DNA of 64,000 nt from assembly GCF_029238095.1 (NCBI RefSeq), contig NZ_JAQWGS010000027.1, forward strand, positions 1 to 64,000, read 5' to 3'. The stretch's first letter is position 1. Each line of letters opens with the position of its first letter. The notes beneath the pieces are model-generated. The model saw only the letters and a list, made by a program, of their open reading frames with translations. It ran no database searches and had not been told where the DNA came from. The translations under genes and the position numbers were made by a program. The stretch is from Lacinutrix sp. (GTDB lineage Bacteria; Bacteroidota; Bacteroidia; Flavobacteriales; Flavobacteriaceae). Below, one piece after another: positions 38,520 through 47,642 of the stretch.

Positions 38520-39005
38520 ATGAGCAAAGTAAGCGTAATCATGGGAAGCGATAGCGACCTTCCAGTAATGCAAGAAGCAATAGATATATTAAAAGGTTTT
38601 GATATTGAAGTTGAAGTAGATATTGTATCGGCACATAGAACACCAGAAAAACTTTTCGATTATGGTAAAAATGCACACACACGTGGCATAAAAGTTATTA
38701 TAGCTGGTGCTGGTGGTGCTGCACATTTACCAGGAATGGTAGCTTCTTTATCGCCTTTACCTGTAATTGGTGTTCCTGTAAAAAGCAGGAATTCTATAGA
38801 TGGTTGGGATTCTATTCTATCTATTTTACAAATGCCAGGAGGTGTTCCTGTTGCAACAGTTGCTTTAAATGGTGCAAAAAATGCTGGGATTTTAGCTGCA
38901 CAAATAATTGGATCTAGCGACCAATGTGTTTTAGATAAAATAACAACCTATAAAGAAGGCTTAAAACTTAAAGTTGAAACAGCTTCTAAGAACTTAAATA
39001 TATAA
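38520..39005 (+). CDS. purE: N5-CAIR mutase PurE
   Basis: A 161-residue class I PurE that converts N5-CAIR to CAIR. SVIMGSDSDLPVM, SAHRTPEKLFDY and the AGAGGAAHLPGMVASLSPLPVIGVP block are all present and carry the active-site residues. A strong terminator follows at 39011. Confidence 0.96.
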   Translation: MSKVSVIMGSDSDLPVMQEAIDILKGFDIEVEVDIVSAHRTPEKLFDYGKNAHTRGIKVIIAGAGGAAHLPGMVASLSPLPVIGVPVKSRNSIDGWDSILSILQMPGGVPVATVALNGAKNAGILAAQIIGSSDQCVLDKITTYKEGLKLKVETASKNLNI

Positions 39006-39010
39006 AAATA

Positions 39011-39036
39011 TAAAAGCCCAGTCTCCTGGGCTTTTA
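39011..39036 (+). terminator. Terminator after purE
   Basis: AAAAGCCCAG and CTGGGCTTTT form a perfect 10-bp stem with a TCTC loop. It is symmetric enough to act on either strand, and lies six bases after the purE stop. Confidence 0.9.
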
Positions 39037-39258
39037 ATCGCTATTAATCTTTCTATCTATGAGTAAAACTCACATAAAAAAACTTATAGCAAAACTCTTA
39101 ATTTGCATTTAGTTGAAAGAAAACAGAAGTAATTCTTCAAGGTTTTTCGGTTATATACAAAAATAATCGATTAAAAGCGATTTATATTCTGGCTTTTATT
39201 TGAATTTGAGACAAAAAAAAGCCTCAAATAAATTTGAGGCTTTTTATCGCTATTAATC
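39037..39258. repeat. Direct repeat ATCGCTATTAATC after two terminators
   Basis: The 13-mer ATCGCTATTAATC occurs right after the first hairpin (39037-39049) and again right after the second (39246-39258). An inverted copy of the flank, CGATTAAAAGC at 39168-39178, matches GCTTTTAATCG at 39030-39040. The two stems differ in sequence, so only the tail is conserved. A terminator-plus-tail duplication would explain this. Confidence 0.55.
39216..39245. terminator. Second terminator hairpin, bidirectional
   Basis: GCCTCAAA and TTTGAGGC pair with a TAAA loop, extended by A and T runs to 13 bp. Five T follow on plus and eight T on minus, so it could stop transcription from either side. Confidence 0.85.
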
Positions 39259-39374
39259 AATAATTTTTAAGAGAGTAACCAGCTCTCAAGAAAAAATCTG
39301 ATGCAAATTTAAAAGATATTTTCAATTTTTTGCATCTTTTAACTAAATTTTATTAAAAAATTAATCATCACATC

Positions 39375-41408
39375 ATGAATATATTAACAAAAAAATTTTC
39401 TAATCCATATAATTCGGCTCCATTTACCCAAATTAACAATGAAAATTTTAAGCCAGCTATTATTGAGCTTATTGAAGAAACAAAACGAGAAATAGAAGCA
39501 ATTACAAATAACCAAGCCCTTCCTACTTTCGAAAATACTATAGAAGCGTTAGAATTTTCTGGACAGCAATTAGATCGAGTCACTAGCATTTTTTTTAATC
39601 TTAATTCTGCCGAAACGAGTGACGATATTCAAAAAATTGCGCAAGAAGTCTCTCCAATACTTTCAGAATTTGGTAATGATATTACTTTAAACGCAGCCTT
39701 ATTTAAGCGTGTAAAAGCTATTTACTACAAAAAAAACAATTTAAAACTAACTACAGAACAGCAAACCTTATTAGACAAAAAATACAAAAGCTTTTCTAGA
39801 AATGGCGCCAACTTAAATGAAGTTGATAAAGCTAGACTTCGAGAAATAGACAAAAAACTAGCAAAACTAAAACTACAATTTGGTGAAAATGTTTTAGCCG
39901 AAACCAATAAATATGAATTACACCTAACTAATGAAAACGATTTGTCTGGCTTACCTGAAGGTGCAAAAGAAGCTGCAAAACAATTAGCAGAAAGCAAACA
40001 AAAAGATGGTTGGCTAATAACTTTAGATTACCCAAGTTATATACCGTTTATGACTTATGCAGATAATAGAAATCTAAGACAAGAGCTTTCTAAAGCTGCA
40101 GGAAGTAAAGCCTTTAAAAACGACGATTTAGATAACCAAAACATTGTTTTAGAGATTGCTAATCTACGTTTTAAACGTGCTAATTTATTAGGTTATAAAA
40201 CACATGCGCACTTTGTTTTAGAAGAACGCATGGCAGAAACACCAAAAAAAGTTCTTGAGTTTCTAAACGAATTACTTGAGAAAGCAAAACCAGCTGCAGA
40301 AAACGAATATAAAAACCTTGAAAACTTTGCCAAAAAAACAGATAAGATAGATCGATTAGAAAAATGGGATTCTGCTTACTATTCTGAAAAATTAAAACAA
40401 GAATTATTCAGTTTAGACGATGAGCAGTTAAAACCATACTTTAAATTGGAAAATGTTATAGAAGGCGCATTTATAGTAGCTAAAAAATTGTTCGGTTTGC
40501 AATTTGAAAAAATAAACAACATCGATAAATATCATGGAGATGTATTAACCTATAAAGTAACAGACAATAATGGTGATTTAGTTTCTATTTTTTATGCAGA
40601 TTTCTTCCCAAGAAAAGGAAAAAGAAATGGTGCTTGGATGACGAGTTATAAACCACAATTTATAAAAGATGGAAAAGAGGAAAGACCTCATGTTTCTATT
40701 GTTTGCAATTTTACAAAACCTACAAAAAGCAAGCCTTCATTATTAACATTTAACGAGGTTACAACACTCTTTCACGAATTCGGCCATGCTTTACATGGTA
40801 TGCTTGCAAAAACAACTTATCCAAGTTTATCTGGCACAAGTGTTTACTGGGATTTTGTTGAGTTGCCTAGCCAAGTTATGGAAAACTGGTGCTACGAAAA
40901 AGAAGCTTTAGAGCTTTTTGCAAAGCATTACGAAACAGGAGAAATTATACCAATAGATTTGGTAAATAAAATTAAAGAGTCTGCCACTTTTCATGAAGGT
41001 TTGCAAACGTTAAGACAAATTAGTTTTGGCTTATTAGATATGGCTTGGCATGCAGGAGAGTCGCCAGAGACTATTAAAAATGTGAAGGCTTTTGAAAACG
41101 ACGCATTTAAAAACACCAACTTATTTCCTGATGTAAAAGAAAATTGTATGAGTACTGCATTTGCTCATATTTTTCAAGGTGGTTATAGTTCTGGATACTA
41201 CAGCTATAAATGGGCAGAAGTATTAGATGCAGATGCATTCGATTATTTTAAACAGGAAGGTATTTTTAATAAAAATATTGCAAACAAATTTAAAGAACAC
41301 GTATTGTCAAAAGGCGGAACAGAAAATCCAATGACATTATACAAGCGCTTTAGAGGTCAGGAACCAAAACCAGAAGCATTGCTAAAACGTGCAGGATTAA
41401 TAAAATAA
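39375..41408 (+). CDS. M3-family zinc metallopeptidase (oligopeptidase/Dcp type)
   Basis: A 677-residue cytoplasmic peptidase of family M3. The zinc site is LFHEFGHALHGML (HExxH), with the third ligand expected in the following helix around FVELPSQVMENW. The N-terminal ~350 residues form the helical half of the clam-shell fold. No signal peptide is present. Whether it is a peptidyl-dipeptidase (Dcp) or oligopeptidase A cannot be told. It is followed by the terminator at 41443. Confidence 0.92.
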   Translation: MNILTKKFSNPYNSAPFTQINNENFKPAIIELIEETKREIEAITNNQALPTFENTIEALEFSGQQLDRVTSIFFNLNSAETSDDIQKIAQEVSPILSEFGNDITLNAALFKRVKAIYYKKNNLKLTTEQQTLLDKKYKSFSRNGANLNEVDKARLREIDKKLAKLKLQFGENVLAETNKYELHLTNENDLSGLPEGAKEAAKQLAESKQKDGWLITLDYPSYIPFMTYADNRNLRQELSKAAGSKAFKNDDLDNQNIVLEIANLRFKRANLLGYKTHAHFVLEERMAETPKKVLEFLNELLEKAKPAAENEYKNLENFAKKTDKIDRLEKWDSAYYSEKLKQELFSLDDEQLKPYFKLENVIEGAFIVAKKLFGLQFEKINNIDKYHGDVLTYKVTDNNGDLVSIFYADFFPRKGKRNGAWMTSYKPQFIKDGKEERPHVSIVCNFTKPTKSKPSLLTFNEVTTLFHEFGHALHGMLAKTTYPSLSGTSVYWDFVELPSQVMENWCYEKEALELFAKHYETGEIIPIDLVNKIKESATFHEGLQTLRQISFGLLDMAWHAGESPETIKNVKAFENDAFKNTNLFPDVKENCMSTAFAHIFQGGYSSGYYSYKWAEVLDADAFDYFKQEGIFNKNIANKFKEHVLSKGGTENPMTLYKRFRGQEPKPEALLKRAGLIK

Positions 41409-41442
41409 TTTACTTTGCATTAAATTATAAAACAATCATTTT

Positions 41443-41479
41443 AAAAAGACGTTAAATTATATATAACGTCTTTTTTTTT
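41443..41479 (+). terminator. Terminator directly before the sigma-factor remnant
   Basis: AAAAAGACGTTA and TAACGTCTTTTT form a 12-bp stem with a nine-base loop and a nine-T run. The ATG of the next ORF (41480) is the base right after the T-tract, leaving no room for a normal promoter. Confidence 0.88.
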
Positions 41480-41710
41480 ATGAAAATACTTAAAGTAATT
41501 TTTCACTTTCTACTAATCTTACTACTAACAATAGTAACACAAGCAAAACAAGCTCAAGTTTTCGAAATGAAAACCATCTTAAATTACGAAACTGAAGCTA
41601 TTTGTAATGAATTAAATATTACAGCGTCTAATCTATGGGTAATTATACACAGAGCACGAACTGCTATGGCTGGTTGTCTAGAAAAAAAATTGGTTTTAAA
41701 AAATGAGTAA
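41480..41710 (+). pseudogene. Sigma-70-type factor remnant: region 4 behind a signal-like leader
   Basis: A 76-residue ORF in two unlike parts. Residues 1-22 (MKILKVIFHFLLILLLTIVTQA) look like a Sec signal peptide. Residues 23-75 (KQAQVFEMKTILNYETEAI...NLWVIIHRARTAMAGC) match sigma-70 region 4 of a small Bacteroidetes sigma factor, normally ~170-180 residues. Region 2 is missing. The likely history is a deletion that joined the 5' end of a secreted-protein gene to the 3' end of a sigma gene. Expression is doubtful because the ATG abuts the terminator T-run. Confidence 0.65.
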
Positions 41711-41960
41711 TAAAATATTTCTAAGCTGTGAAGAGGCAAACCATACTTGCGATAAAACGCAGTATAACGATGCTACACTGTGGGAAAAAATTAAGCTTAC
41801 ACTACATTTAGCATACTGTGTCGCTTGTAGAAAATATACAAAAAACAACACAAAACTTACTCATTTAATTAAGCAGAAATCTGTAAAATTAGATATTAAA
41901 GAAAAAACTAAAATGCAATCTGTTTTAGATAAAGAATTAGCAAAGCAGAACAATAATTAA
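41703..41960 (+). CDS. Small cysteine-rich partner of the lost sigma factor
   Basis: An 85-residue soluble protein, overlapping the remnant by eight bases. CEEANHTCDKTQY and the AYCVACRKYTKNN segment provide Cys/His pairs like those of zinc-finger anti-sigma factors (ZAS/zf-HC2 type). In flavobacteria such a gene usually follows a sigma-factor gene, so it is probably the orphaned regulator. It appears intact, and its last 24 bases overlap the converging UbiA-like gene. Confidence 0.6.
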   Translation: MSNKIFLSCEEANHTCDKTQYNDATLWEKIKLTLHLAYCVACRKYTKNNTKLTHLIKQKSVKLDIKEKTKMQSVLDKELAKQNNN

Positions 41961-42767
41961 CCAAAATATTGGAATACTTTCTACCCAAAAGGAACTGTAG
42001 TAACGGTTCCTTTTTTTATTCGTAAAGACCAGAAATATAGCAGTAATAAATGTAATAATTGATGAACTAGTAATATTACAGTTGCTTAATTCATCTTTAA
42101 AAAATTCAGCAAAAAAGAAAACCATTAAAAATATTAATCCAAATAGCTTTGTAAGCTTTACTCCTATTTTTTGTGGTATTGTAGCTAATTTTAAACTATC
42201 GTACTTTAAGTCTCTAATCTCAAAAGGCAACATTAATACTATTACAAAAATAAAATATTGAAATGCAGTAATAAAAACATCTGCATTAAAGGTAAACTCG
42301 TTGTTAATTAGAGGTAAAAAAACAGTAACTCCTGTCCAAACAAAAGCAATAATATACACTTTAATTCCACTAACATCACGCAAGTTTTGCTGGTTATCTA
42401 AATAAAAATCTTTTGGGATAAATGGAAAGGCGTATAAAAAAGTAATTACTCCAAAAGCTAGAATATATATTAAAGATTTAAAGGGTAGTTGTAATGCATA
42501 ATAACATAAAAACGCAAAACAAATAAAAGAGAATATTTGTATGGCCTTTAATGATTGTGTTAAACTTCTGTGATGAAATTTTGCAATCCCAAAATATTTC
42601 ACAAAATTATAAGCAGTAATGGTAGCGTAAAAAATAAAATACAAGATGTTTTCATCGTATAAAATGTTGAATCTTTTTAACGTAATAAAACTCATAGCAT
42701 ACACGGCTAAAGCAACATGAACACTACTATTTAAATAAAAATCAAAAAACTGTTTAATTACTCGCAT
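41937..42767 (-). CDS. UbiA-superfamily-like integral membrane protein
   Basis: A 276-residue protein with about seven to eight membrane segments. The second Asp-rich motif of UbiA prenyltransferases is recognisable (LPFEIRDLKYDSLKLATIPQKIG). The first motif (NDxxDxxxD) is not; the matching place reads AYNFVKYFGI. It may therefore be an inactive or divergent prenyltransferase; such proteins are common and unstudied in this family. It is divergent from gcvP. Confidence 0.55.
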   Translation of the reverse strand: MRVIKQFFDFYLNSSVHVALAVYAMSFITLKRFNILYDENILYFIFYATITAYNFVKYFGIAKFHHRSLTQSLKAIQIFSFICFAFLCYYALQLPFKSLIYILAFGVITFLYAFPFIPKDFYLDNQQNLRDVSGIKVYIIAFVWTGVTVFLPLINNEFTFNADVFITAFQYFIFVIVLMLPFEIRDLKYDSLKLATIPQKIGVKLTKLFGLIFLMVFFFAEFFKDELSNCNITSSSIITFITAIFLVFTNKKRNRYYSSFWVESIPIFWLIIVLLC

Positions 42768-42853
42768 TAAACAAAGTTAAGCAAACTGTTAATAAAGGAG
42801 TTAAATGGTTAAAAACTTTCATTTATTTAAGAAATAATACCTTAAGTTTTCAT

Positions 42854-42861
42854 TATTTTTG
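42854..42861 (+). promoter_or_regulatory. Probable -7 box of gcvP
   Basis: TATTTTTG is an exact TAnnTTTG match about 26 bases before ATG 42888. I could not find a clear TTG at the -33 position. The transcript leader would be ~22 bases. Confidence 0.45.
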
Positions 42862-42887
42862 CATCACTAAATTTACACACAATTATA

Positions 42888-45737
42888 ATGGATACAAACG
42901 CTTTTGCACTTCGCCATATTGGACCAAGAGAAGACGATCAAAAATTAATGCTTGACGCTATTGGTGTTGAGACTATAGAGCAACTCATATCAGAAACCAT
43001 TCCTAATGACATTCGTTTAAAAGACGATTTAGACTTAGAATCAGCTATGAGTGAATTTGAGTATTCATCACATATTAATGAGCTTTCAAAACTTAACAAA
43101 GTATATAAAACATACATAGGCTTAGGGTATCACCCAACTATTTTACCAGCAGTTATTCAGCGTAACATTTTAGAAAATCCAGGTTGGTATACAGCCTACA
43201 CTCCATATCAAGCAGAAATTGCACAAGGCCGTTTAGAAGCATTGTTAAATTTTCAAACTATGATTATTGATTTAACAGGAATGGAAATTGCAAACGCATC
43301 GCTTTTAGACGAAAGTACTGCTGCTGCAGAAGCCATGGGACTTCTGTTTTCTGTTAGAGAACGTCACCAAAAGAAAGCTAATGTAAATAAGTTTTTTGTT
43401 TCAGATTTAGTATTACCTCAAACAATAGATTTATTAGAAACCAGAGCAAACCCAATTGGAATAGAATTGGTTATTGGTAATGAGTCTGAATACAACCTTT
43501 CTAATGAATATTTTGGTGCATTATTACAGTATCCAGGTAAAAATGGACAAATTACAGATATAAAATCTTTTATAGAAAAGGCAAATGCTGAAGAGATTAA
43601 AGTCGCTATTGCAGCAGATATTTTAAGTTTAGTAAAATTAGAAGCACCAGGTCATTTTGGAGCAGATGTTGTTGTAGGTACTACACAACGTTTTGGTATA
43701 CCAATGGGCTTTGGTGGACCTCATGCCGCTTTTTTTGCAACAAAAGAAGCTTATAAACGTGATATTCCTGGTAGAATAATTGGTGTAACAAAAGATGTTG
43801 ATGGCAACAGAGCCTTACGTATGGCCTTACAAACCAGAGAACAACATATAAAACGTGATAAAGCAACATCTAATATTTGCACAGCACAAGTGCTTTTAGC
43901 AGTAATGGCTGGCATGTATGGCGTTTACCATGGACCAAAAGGATTAACTTTTATCGCAGATAAAATTAAAAACTCAACTTCTACTTTAGCTAAAGCTTTA
44001 GAAAAACTAGATTTAGAACAAGCTAACTCTCATTATTTTGATACTATTCAAATTAAAGCTGATGCTGTAAAAACTAAATATGAAGCTGAAAAAAGAGAGG
44101 TAAACTTTCATTATCCTGATACAAATACTGTAACAATATCTATTAATGAAACAACTTCTATTTCAGATTTAAATGAAATTATTTCAATTTTTGAAAGCGT
44201 TACAGAACTTACTACAGACAAAATCAAATCGATTGAAATTAGCAATACCATTCCAGATCATTTAAAACGTCAATCAAGTTTTATGACCTTTGATGTTTTT
44301 AATTCGCACCATTCAGAAACAGAATTAATGCGATACATCAAAGGATTGGAGCGTAAAGATTTAGCACTAAATCACTCCATGATTTCTTTAGGATCATGTA
44401 CAATGAAATTAAATGCAGCAGCTGAAATGCTTCCGTTGAGTTCTACAAATTGGGGAAGTGTACATCCATTTGTACCAGTAGATCAACCAATAGGTTATAA
44501 ACTAATGCTTAATGCTTTAGAAAACCAATTAACTGAAATTACAGGTTTTGCTGCCACTTCATTACAACCAAATTCTGGAGCACAAGGAGAATTTGCTGGT
44601 TTAATGGTTATTAAGGCCTATCACGAATCTCGTGGTGATCACCACAGAAACATTTGTTTAATTCCATCGTCTGCTCATGGCACAAATCCAGCAAGTGCAG
44701 TTATGGCTGGAATGAAAGTAGTGGTTACCAAAGCATCAGAAAACGGAAATATAGATGTAGAAGATTTGCGTGAAAAAGCAGAATTACATAAAGATAATTT
44801 ATCTGCTTTAATGGTTACTTATCCCTCTACTCATGGTGTTTACGAATCTGCTATCAAAGATATTACTAAAATTATTCATGATAATGGAGGTCAAGTGTAT
44901 ATGGATGGCGCAAATATGAACGCTCAAGTTGGCTTAACTAATCCAGGAAATATTGGTGCAGATGTTTGTCATCTTAACTTACACAAGACCTTTGCAATTC
45001 CTCATGGTGGTGGTGGTCCTGGCGTAGGACCAATTTGTGTTGCAGAGCAATTGGTTCCTTTTTTACCTGGAAATCCAATTATTAAAACAGGTGGACATCA
45101 GTCTATCTCTGCAATTTCTGCTGCACCTTATGGCTCTGCATTAGCTTGCTTAATATCTTATGGTTACATAAAAATGTTAGGCTATAGAGGCTTAAAGAAA
45201 GCTACAGAAGTAGCCATATTAAATGCAAATTATATTAAAGAACGCTTAAAAGACCATTATCCTACATTATATTCTGGTGAAAAAGGAAGAGCTGCTCATG
45301 AAATGATTATTGATTGTCGTGATTTTAAAGCTAATGGCATTGAAGTTGTTGATATTGCAAAGCGTCTAATGGATTATGGATTTCATGCTCCAACAGTATC
45401 ATTTCCAGTTGCTGGAACCATGATGATTGAGCCTACAGAAAGTGAAAGTAAAGCTGAAATGGATCGTTTTTGTGACGCCATGATTTCTATAAGAAAAGAA
45501 ATTGCCGAAGCAAACAAAGACGACGACAATAATCCTTTAAAAAATGCACCTCATACCATGGATATGGTGACAAGTGACGAATGGCTTCTGCCTTACTCAC
45601 GCCAAAAAGCAGCTTTTCCACTAGATTATGTGCATAACACCAAGTTTTGGCCAAGTGTAAGACGTGTAGATGATGCTTATGGAGACCGAAATTTAATTTG
45701 TACTTGTGCTCCAATCGAAGCCTATATGGAAGTGTAG
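42888..45737 (+). CDS. gcvP: Glycine dehydrogenase (glycine cleavage P-protein)
   Basis: A full-length 949-residue homodimeric PLP enzyme that decarboxylates glycine and passes the aminomethyl group to lipoylated H-protein. RHIGPREDD at the N-terminus, the active-site lysine in LNLHKTFAIPHGGGGPG, and the C-terminal EAYMEV are diagnostic. gcvT and gcvH are not next to it. The lipA gene further along makes the lipoyl group the system needs. A strong terminator follows. Confidence 0.97.
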   Translation: MDTNAFALRHIGPREDDQKLMLDAIGVETIEQLISETIPNDIRLKDDLDLESAMSEFEYSSHINELSKLNKVYKTYIGLGYHPTILPAVIQRNILENPGWYTAYTPYQAEIAQGRLEALLNFQTMIIDLTGMEIANASLLDESTAAAEAMGLLFSVRERHQKKANVNKFFVSDLVLPQTIDLLETRANPIGIELVIGNESEYNLSNEYFGALLQYPGKNGQITDIKSFIEKANAEEIKVAIAADILSLVKLEAPGHFGADVVVGTTQRFGIPMGFGGPHAAFFATKEAYKRDIPGRIIGVTKDVDGNRALRMALQTREQHIKRDKATSNICTAQVLLAVMAGMYGVYHGPKGLTFIADKIKNSTSTLAKALEKLDLEQANSHYFDTIQIKADAVKTKYEAEKREVNFHYPDTNTVTISINETTSISDLNEIISIFESVTELTTDKIKSIEISNTIPDHLKRQSSFMTFDVFNSHHSETELMRYIKGLERKDLALNHSMISLGSCTMKLNAAAEMLPLSSTNWGSVHPFVPVDQPIGYKLMLNALENQLTEITGFAATSLQPNSGAQGEFAGLMVIKAYHESRGDHHRNICLIPSSAHGTNPASAVMAGMKVVVTKASENGNIDVEDLREKAELHKDNLSALMVTYPSTHGVYESAIKDITKIIHDNGGQVYMDGANMNAQVGLTNPGNIGADVCHLNLHKTFAIPHGGGGPGVGPICVAEQLVPFLPGNPIIKTGGHQSISAISAAPYGSALACLISYGYIKMLGYRGLKKATEVAILNANYIKERLKDHYPTLYSGEKGRAAHEMIIDCRDFKANGIEVVDIAKRLMDYGFHAPTVSFPVAGTMMIEPTESESKAEMDRFCDAMISIRKEIAEANKDDDNNPLKNAPHTMDMVTSDEWLLPYSRQKAAFPLDYVHNTKFWPSVRRVDDAYGDRNLICTCAPIEAYMEV

Positions 45738-45757
45738 TGGTTTTAAATACTTTAAAA

Positions 45758-45798
45758 AAAAGTCTTTACCTCTTTTTTGGTAAAGACTTTTGTTTTTT
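45758..45798 (+). terminator. Terminator of gcvP
   Basis: AAAAGTCTTTACC and GGTAAAGACTTTT form a perfect 13-bp stem with an eight-base T-rich loop, and a six-T run follows. Confidence 0.92.
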
Positions 45799-45908
45799 GT
45801 TATTTTTAAGTATCATATTTTAAGAAATAATCAAAAAAAGACAATTAATTTAAAAACACTCATTACTCTATTTTTATTTAATTAGATTAGTAAAATAATA
45901 ATGACTAA

Positions 45909-45916
45909 TAGCTTTG
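45909..45916 (+). promoter_or_regulatory. -7 box of the KAS III gene, implying a leaderless mRNA
   Basis: TAGCTTTG is an exact TAnnTTTG match ending four bases before ATG 45921. Transcription should start at or next to the A of the ATG. A -33 TTG was not seen. Confidence 0.45.
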
Positions 45917-45920
45917 CATT

Positions 45921-46979
45921 ATGCCTACAAAAATTACAGGAACAGGAAGTTTCATTCCAACTCAAATTGAAAAAAACGAGAGTTTCTTTAATCATGAATT
46001 TATAAATTCAGATGGTTCTACAATAAACAATACCAACGAGGTTATAGTTGAAAAATTTAAAGCTATTACTGGAATTGAAGAAAGACGATATATAAAACCC
46101 TCATTATTAAATTCTGACATCGCCTTTTTCGCATCAGAGAAAGCAATAAAGGATGCAAGAATTGATAAAGAAACTTTAGACTATATTATTGTTGCTCATA
46201 ATTATGGTGATGTAAAACATGATTCTGAACAAAGCGATACCGTGCCAAGTATAGCATCACGTATAAAACATTTATTAGGAATAAAAAATCCTAAATGTGT
46301 TGGTTACGATATTTTATTTGGTTGTCCTGGTTGGATAGAAGGTGTCATTCAAGCCAAAGCCTTTATTGCTTCTGGAATAGCTAAAAAATGTTTAGTGGTA
46401 GGCTCCGAAACTTTATCTCGCGTAGTAGACAAACATGATCGGGATTCAATGATTTATAGTGATGGTGCAGGAGCAGTAATTGTTGAAGCTACTGATGAAG
46501 AAGGCGGAATAAATGCTCATGAAACAGCAACTTTTGCATTAGACGAAGCACACTTTATTTACTTTGGAGAAACAAATAAGCCAGAAATTACAGATAAGCG
46601 TCGTTACATTAAAATGTATGGTCGTAAAATTTACGAGTTTGCCTTAACAAATGTACCACTAGCTTTAAAAGCTTGTCTAGAAAAAAGCGATTATAAAATT
46701 GAAGATGTAAAAAAAATATTGATACATCAGGCTAACGAGAAAATGGACGAGGCCATTGTAAAACGTTTTTATAAGCTACATAAAATGGAAATGCCAGAAG
46801 GTATAATGCCAATGAGCATTAATACACTAGGAAACTCTAGTGTTGCAACTGTACCAACTCTTTACGATTTAATATTAAAAGGACAACTTAAAGGTCATAA
46901 AATAAATAAAGGAGACGTTATTATTTTTGCTAGTGTAGGTGCAGGAATGAATATTAATGCCATAGTTTACAAACATTAA
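45921..46979 (+). CDS. FabH-like ketoacyl-ACP synthase III
   Basis: A 352-residue thiolase-fold condensing enzyme. The catalytic triad is visible: Cys in LFGCPGWIEG, His in ILIHQANEKM and Asn in LGNSSVATVP. It differs from the primary FabH by an insertion near residues 30-45 (FINSDGSTINNTNEV). It is probably dedicated to a special lipid or secondary product rather than bulk fatty-acid synthesis. A methyltransferase and two GT2 genes follow on the same strand. Confidence 0.85.
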   Translation: MPTKITGTGSFIPTQIEKNESFFNHEFINSDGSTINNTNEVIVEKFKAITGIEERRYIKPSLLNSDIAFFASEKAIKDARIDKETLDYIIVAHNYGDVKHDSEQSDTVPSIASRIKHLLGIKNPKCVGYDILFGCPGWIEGVIQAKAFIASGIAKKCLVVGSETLSRVVDKHDRDSMIYSDGAGAVIVEATDEEGGINAHETATFALDEAHFIYFGETNKPEITDKRRYIKMYGRKIYEFALTNVPLALKACLEKSDYKIEDVKKILIHQANEKMDEAIVKRFYKLHKMEMPEGIMPMSINTLGNSSVATVPTLYDLILKGQLKGHKINKGDVIIFASVGAGMNINAIVYKH

Positions 46980-47034
46980 TTAGTATTATATTTAACACGT
47001 ATGCGTTGAGTATAAAACTTAAAAAAACAAAGCC

Positions 47035-47559
47035 TTGTACGAAGGAAAATTTCCACATAAAAGATACAAACTCACCTTTCAGTTTTTAAATAAACATATA
47101 CCTAAAGAAGAAAAAATCTTAGATTTAGGCGTATCGAATCCGTTTACAAAAGTAATGGAAAAAGGCGGCTTTACAGTTAAAAACACAATTGGTGAAGATT
47201 TAGATGAAGACACCTCAGCTATTGTAAAATCTGATGCTACAGTTGTAACAGCTTTCGAGATTTTTGAACATTTATTATCACCATACACTGTTTTAAAGTC
47301 TATAAAAGCCGACAAGCTAGTTGCAAGTATTCCATTACGATTATGGTTTGCTTCAGCTTATAGAAGTAAAACTGACAAATGGGACAGGCATTACCATGAA
47401 TTTGAAGATTGGCAATTTGACTGGCTTTTAGAAAAAGCAGGTTGGAAAATTATTGATCGAAGAAAATGGACTAACCCAACGAAAAAATTAGGCATACGCA
47501 CTATTTTACGCTATTTTACCAAAAGGTATTACATTGTTTATGCTGAAAAAATAAAATAA
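47035..47559 (+). CDS. Class I SAM-dependent methyltransferase
   Basis: A 174-residue protein with TTG start at 47035 (no usable ATG upstream; (M)YEGKFPHKRYKLTFQF). The SAM-binding loop is KILDLGVSNPFTKV, followed by the acidic end of beta-2 (GEDLDED) and TAFEIFEHLLSPY. Ending with YIVYAEK is typical of this small Bacteroidetes group. The substrate is unknown; the KAS III and glycosyltransferase neighbours suggest a lipid or glycan. Confidence 0.75.
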   Translation: MYEGKFPHKRYKLTFQFLNKHIPKEEKILDLGVSNPFTKVMEKGGFTVKNTIGEDLDEDTSAIVKSDATVVTAFEIFEHLLSPYTVLKSIKADKLVASIPLRLWFASAYRSKTDKWDRHYHEFEDWQFDWLLEKAGWKIIDRRKWTNPTKKLGIRTILRYFTKRYYIVYAEKIK

Positions 47560-47642
47560 CTAAGTACCTTTATTTAACTTCAAGGCATGGCTGTTTCATT
47601 ATAATTTCGGAAATTTAACACAGAAAAACACAACTATAAACC

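Larger units (their letters stand above)
39006..39374. other. Gene-free spacer between purE and M3 peptidase
   Basis: No ORF of note on either strand. The spacer holds two strong terminators (39011-39036 and 39216-39245), a repeated 13-base tail after each, and about 180 bases between them that could encode a small RNA. On the minus strand a TATTTTTG box (39165-39158) points to the first hairpin. No partner -33 element was seen, so this is only a candidate. Confidence 0.5.

Noticed and set aside
39037-39258. Repeats in the purE spacer as a CRISPR array
   Set aside because: Only two direct copies 209 bases apart and one partial inverted copy; no regular repeat-spacer spacing and no cas genes.
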